DNA from: Pseudomonadota bacterium
GTDB taxonomy: Bacteria; Pseudomonadota; Alphaproteobacteria; Rhizobiales; Rhizobiaceae
Direction: 5' to 3'
NCBI GenBank assembly: GCA_023387775.1
Contig: JAEWHN010000379.1
Location: 1-17,143 of the forward strand
Length of the DNA stretch: 17,143 nucleotides
Under the pieces are notes generated by a model. It was not told where the DNA came from, ran no database searches, and saw only the letters and a program-made list of their open reading frames with translations. The stretch's first letter is position 1, and every line of letters begins with the position of its first letter. A program made the position numbers and the translations under genes. Below, piece by piece: positions 15,016-17,143 of the stretch.

Positions 15016-15366
15016 CTAGATCGAGAAGCTGGTGCCGCAGCCGCAGGACGCCACCGCGTTCGGGTTTCGGATCTGGAAGGACTGCCCCATGAGGTCGTCC
15101 ACGAAGTCGATCACCGACCCCCCCATGTAAATCAGCGACAGGTCGTCGATCAGAACCGTGGCGCCATCGCGCTCGATGGCGACATCGTCGTCGTTGCGGT
15201 CGGAAACCAGGTCGAATTTGTACGAGAAGCCGGAGCAGCCGCCGCCCTCCACTGAAACCCGCAGCGCGACCTTGCCCGGCTCGTTGGCGATGATTTTGGC
15301 GATCCGCTTTGCGGCGGCTTCAGAAAGTTCTACATTCGTCATGGCTGTTTTGGCGTCAGCGCCCAT
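15016..15366 (-). CDS. erpA: A-type iron-sulfur carrier / insertion protein ErpA
   Basis: A 116-residue member of the HesB/IscA/ErpA family, which carries Fe-S clusters to target apoproteins in the cytoplasm. The three ligand cysteines are present: Cys44 in GGGCSGF and Cys108/Cys110 in the C-terminal SCGCGTSF. The family core LRVSVEGGGCSGFSYKF and ...VIDFVDDLMGQSFQIRNPNA is complete. Start choice: ATG 15366 has AAGG 8-9 bases upstream. ATG 15342 (MTNVELSE) would remove eight non-conserved residues and is possible; GTG 15375 is less likely. The separate position next to dgt, away from any isc/suf operon, matches erpA in rhizobia as I recall it. IscA cannot be formally excluded without comparison. 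It is divergent from dgt. Confidence 0.9.
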   Translation of the reverse strand: MGADAKTAMTNVELSEAAAKRIAKIIANEPGKVALRVSVEGGGCSGFSYKFDLVSDRNDDDVAIERDGATVLIDDLSLIYMGGSVIDFVDDLMGQSFQIRNPNAVASCGCGTSFSI

Positions 15367-15396
15367 CGGCGTCACCTTGCTTTCGCGTTGTTACCA

Positions 15397-15425
15397 TAGG
15401 TATGAAGCGTCACAAGGCAAGTCAA
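15397..15425 (-). promoter_or_regulatory. Candidate erpA promoter
   Basis: On the minus strand TTGACT (15420-15425) is followed after 17 bases by TACCTA (15397-15402), with CTATGG two to three bases further. The -35 is good and the -10 mediocre. It lies in the 78-base gap shared with divergent dgt, so the two genes may influence each other. Confidence 0.35.
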
Positions 15426-15444
15426 CCTGCGGCGGCAACGGACA

Positions 15445-16659
15445 ATGGCGAACGAGCTTGGCGATATCGGCTTCGGCTACCGGCCACGCGCCTGTTATGC
15501 CTGCGACCCCGCCCGCTCGCGGGGGCGCCTGGTCCCGGAAAGCGAGAGCCCGACCCGCACGCCCTTTCAGCGGGATCGCGACCGCATCATCCATTCGACA
15601 GCGTTCCGCCGCCTAAAGCACAAGACCCAGGTGTTCATTGCGCATGAGGGCGACCACTATCGCACGAGGCTCACCCACACGATCGAGGTGGCGCAGATCG
15701 CGCGGGCTTTGGCGCGCGCGCTGCGCTGCGACGAGGACCTCGCGGAGGCCGTGGCGCTGGTGCACGATTTCGGCCACACGCCTTTCGGCCACACCGGCGA
15801 GGATGCGCTGAACGAGAAGATGGCGCAGTGGGGCGGATTCGATCACAACGCGCAGTCCTTGCGTGTGGTGACGCGGCTGGAGCGCCGCTACGCGGAGTTC
15901 GACGGCCTGAACCTGAGCTGGGAGACCCTGGAAGGGCTGGTCAAGCACAACGGCCCGCTGACCGATGCGGCCGGCAATGGGCTGAAGGGCAGGGTGCCGC
16001 AAGCAATTCTCGACTATTCGCAACTGCATGACCTCGAACTCGACAAGTTCGCCAGCCTGGAGGCGCAGTGTGCCGCGATTGCCGACGACATCGCCTACAA
16101 CACCCATGACATCGACGACGGGTTGCGCGCAGGCCTGCTGACTTTCGAGATGCTGGACGAAGTGGCGCTGCCCGCCTCCATACTGCGAGCGGTGCGCGAC
16201 TGTTACCCCGGGCTGGACTGGGCGCGGACCGGGCATGAGCTGATGCGGCGCCAGATCACCATCCTGGTGGAGGACGTCATCCGTACGGCAGTCGACCGCC
16301 TGGCAAGGCTGAATCCCCAGAGCACCCAGGACATCCACGACGCCGGCATGACGATCGCGACCTTCTCGAATGAAATGATCCCTGCCGAAAAGCAGCTGAA
16401 GGCGTTTCTCTACAAGAACATCTATCGCCACGAAGATGTGATGCGTGTGCGCGCCGGGGCCGACCAGATCGTTCGTGACCTTTTCGACGCCTATTTCAAC
16501 GATCCGCGCACCATGCCCGAGGGCTGGCGCGAAGGGCTCGAGCGCGCGGAAGAAGGCGTCAAGGCGCGACATGTCTCGGATTTCCTGGCCGGCATGACCG
16601 ACACTTACGCCATCAAGGAACATCGACGTCTGTTTGACCGGACGCCGGATTTGGGATAG
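15445..16659 (+). CDS. dgt: Deoxyguanosinetriphosphate triphosphohydrolase-like protein (HD hydrolase)
   Basis: A 404-residue cytoplasmic HD-domain dNTP triphosphohydrolase that splits dGTP or other dNTPs into nucleoside and triphosphate. The N-terminal signature RTPFQRDRDRIIHSTAFRRL (38-57) and KTQVF are typical. HD ligands are His78 in RLTHTIEVAQ, His107-Asp108 in LVHDFGHTPFGH, and the Asp in ADDIAYNTHDIDDG near residue 215. FDHNAQSLRV (132-141) follows the HD pair. The length matches type 2 dGTPase-like proteins of alphaproteobacteria. A Cys-Tyr-Ala-Cys (17-20) lies in the variable N-terminus. ATG 15445 fits the family start; the ribosome site is weak. argS follows 62 bases later in the same direction with a stem-loop between. 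Confidence 0.93.
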   Translation: MANELGDIGFGYRPRACYACDPARSRGRLVPESESPTRTPFQRDRDRIIHSTAFRRLKHKTQVFIAHEGDHYRTRLTHTIEVAQIARALARALRCDEDLAEAVALVHDFGHTPFGHTGEDALNEKMAQWGGFDHNAQSLRVVTRLERRYAEFDGLNLSWETLEGLVKHNGPLTDAAGNGLKGRVPQAILDYSQLHDLELDKFASLEAQCAAIADDIAYNTHDIDDGLRAGLLTFEMLDEVALPASILRAVRDCYPGLDWARTGHELMRRQITILVEDVIRTAVDRLARLNPQSTQDIHDAGMTIATFSNEMIPAEKQLKAFLYKNIYRHEDVMRVRAGADQIVRDLFDAYFNDPRTMPEGWREGLERAEEGVKARHVSDFLAGMTDTYAIKEHRRLFDRTPDLG

Positions 16660-16660
16660 G

Positions 16661-16679
16661 CGGAAAAATCGTTTTTCCG
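16661..16679 (+). other. A/T-cored stem-loop between dgt and argS
   Basis: CGGAAAAA and TTTTTCCG form a perfect 8-bp stem around TCG, starting one base after the dgt stop codon. It is not a classical terminator because the T-run is inside the stem, but it could cause partial termination or mark a processing site between dgt and argS. Confidence 0.45.
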
Positions 16680-16721
16680 GCACAGGCCGGCTTGAACACC
16701 CGATTTTCCAGAGAAAGCCTC

Positions 16722-17143
16722 ATGAACATTTTCGCCGATTTCAACGAGCGGATCATCAGAATCGTTGAAGCGCTCGACTTGAAGGACAAGGACGGCGGCA
16801 TCGTCGACGTCACGCGCATTTCGGTCGAGCCGCCGCGAGATGCGAGCCATGGCGACCTGGCGACCAATGCGGCTATGGTGCTGGCCAAGCCGACCGGGCA
16901 GAACCCGCGCGCGCTGGCTGAAAAGCTCGCCGAGGAGCTGCGCAAGGACAAGGATATCGCCGCCGTCGATGTCGCCGGTCCCGGCTTCGTCAATCTGAGG
17001 CTCACTGATGGCTTCTGGCAGTCGCACCTGCAGTCGCTGCTGAAGCTCGGCACGGATTACGGCCGTTCCGCCAGCAGTGGCGTCAAGGTGAACGTCGAGT
17101 ATGTTTCGGCCAACCCGACGGGTCCGATGCATGTCGGGCATTG
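16722..17143 (+). CDS. argS: Arginyl-tRNA synthetase (3' end beyond the window)
   Basis: The first 140 residues of a class I arginyl-tRNA synthetase. It begins MNIFADFNERIIRIVEAL, the ArgRS-specific N-terminal tRNA D-loop-binding domain, with EPPRDASHGDLATNAAMVLA at about 36-55 and DVAGPGFVNLRL at about 86-97. It then enters the catalytic core with NVEYVSANPTGPMHVGH, where HVGH is the HIGH motif and is the last complete codon group in the window. ATG 16722 is preceded by GAGAAAG at 16711-16717. It is probably co-transcribed with dgt. KMSKS and the anticodon-binding domain lie outside the window. Identification is firm despite truncation. Confidence 0.96.
   Translation, partial: MNIFADFNERIIRIVEALDLKDKDGGIVDVTRISVEPPRDASHGDLATNAAMVLAKPTGQNPRALAEKLAEELRKDKDIAAVDVAGPGFVNLRLTDGFWQSHLQSLLKLGTDYGRSASSGVKVNVEYVSANPTGPMHVGH

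Noticed and set aside
1..17143. A new defence, mobile or biosynthetic system
   Set aside because: Every sizeable gene fits a known housekeeping or envelope family, and the gene order resembles conserved rhizobial blocks. No repeat array, reverse transcriptase, nuclease-helicase pair or similar was found.

Overview
The window reads as ordinary chromosomal DNA of a high-GC alphaproteobacterium, most likely a member of the Hyphomicrobiales (Rhizobiales) close to Mesorhizobium or Phyllobacteriaceae. This is inferred from protein character (an ExoR homologue, a PopZ/DUF2497 protein, a rhizobial-type FadL barrel), from CTTGAC-type promoters, and from two gene blocks I recall as conserved in rhizobia: pcm-like > tolC > popZ > valS and exoR / xthA / erpA / dgt > argS. 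No database search was possible.

Layout. Positions 1-3035 (+): the 3' part of an M20 amidohydrolase cut by the window edge, a TRIC-family cation channel, and a metal-dependent amidohydrolase of the imidazolonepropionase/Xaa-Pro dipeptidase type. They are closely spaced and co-directional, so probably one operon for peptide or N-acyl compound breakdown. Positions 3158-4491: a tRNA-Asn on the minus strand, a small two-helix membrane protein, a His-rich RcnB-like periplasmic protein with a conspicuous composite operator upstream and a terminator downstream, then a tRNA-Cys with a good promoter.

Positions 4581-11042 (+): a divergent protein-L-isoaspartate methyltransferase-family protein, a TolC-family outer-membrane channel, a PopZ polar organiser and valyl-tRNA synthetase. 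Positions 11403-13941 (+): a FadL/OmpP1-type outer-membrane barrel without an evident N-terminal hatch, and an ExoR-like periplasmic Sel1-repeat regulator. Each has a long, structured upstream region.

Positions 14063-15366 (-): exonuclease III (xthA) and the A-type Fe-S carrier erpA, separated by a strong terminator. Positions 15445-17143 (+): a dGTPase-like HD hydrolase (dgt), divergent from erpA, then the start of arginyl-tRNA synthetase (argS), cut by the window end at its HIGH motif.

I see no insertion sequence, integrase, CRISPR array, phage gene or toxin-antitoxin pair, and no convincing undescribed multi-gene system. The points worth a second look are regulatory: the dyad plus 11-nt tandem repeat ahead of the RcnB gene, the nested palindrome in the exoR leader, the dyad ahead of fadL and the stem ahead of tolC. 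At the protein level they are the hatch-less FadL homologue and the altered active-site signature of the PCMT-like protein.
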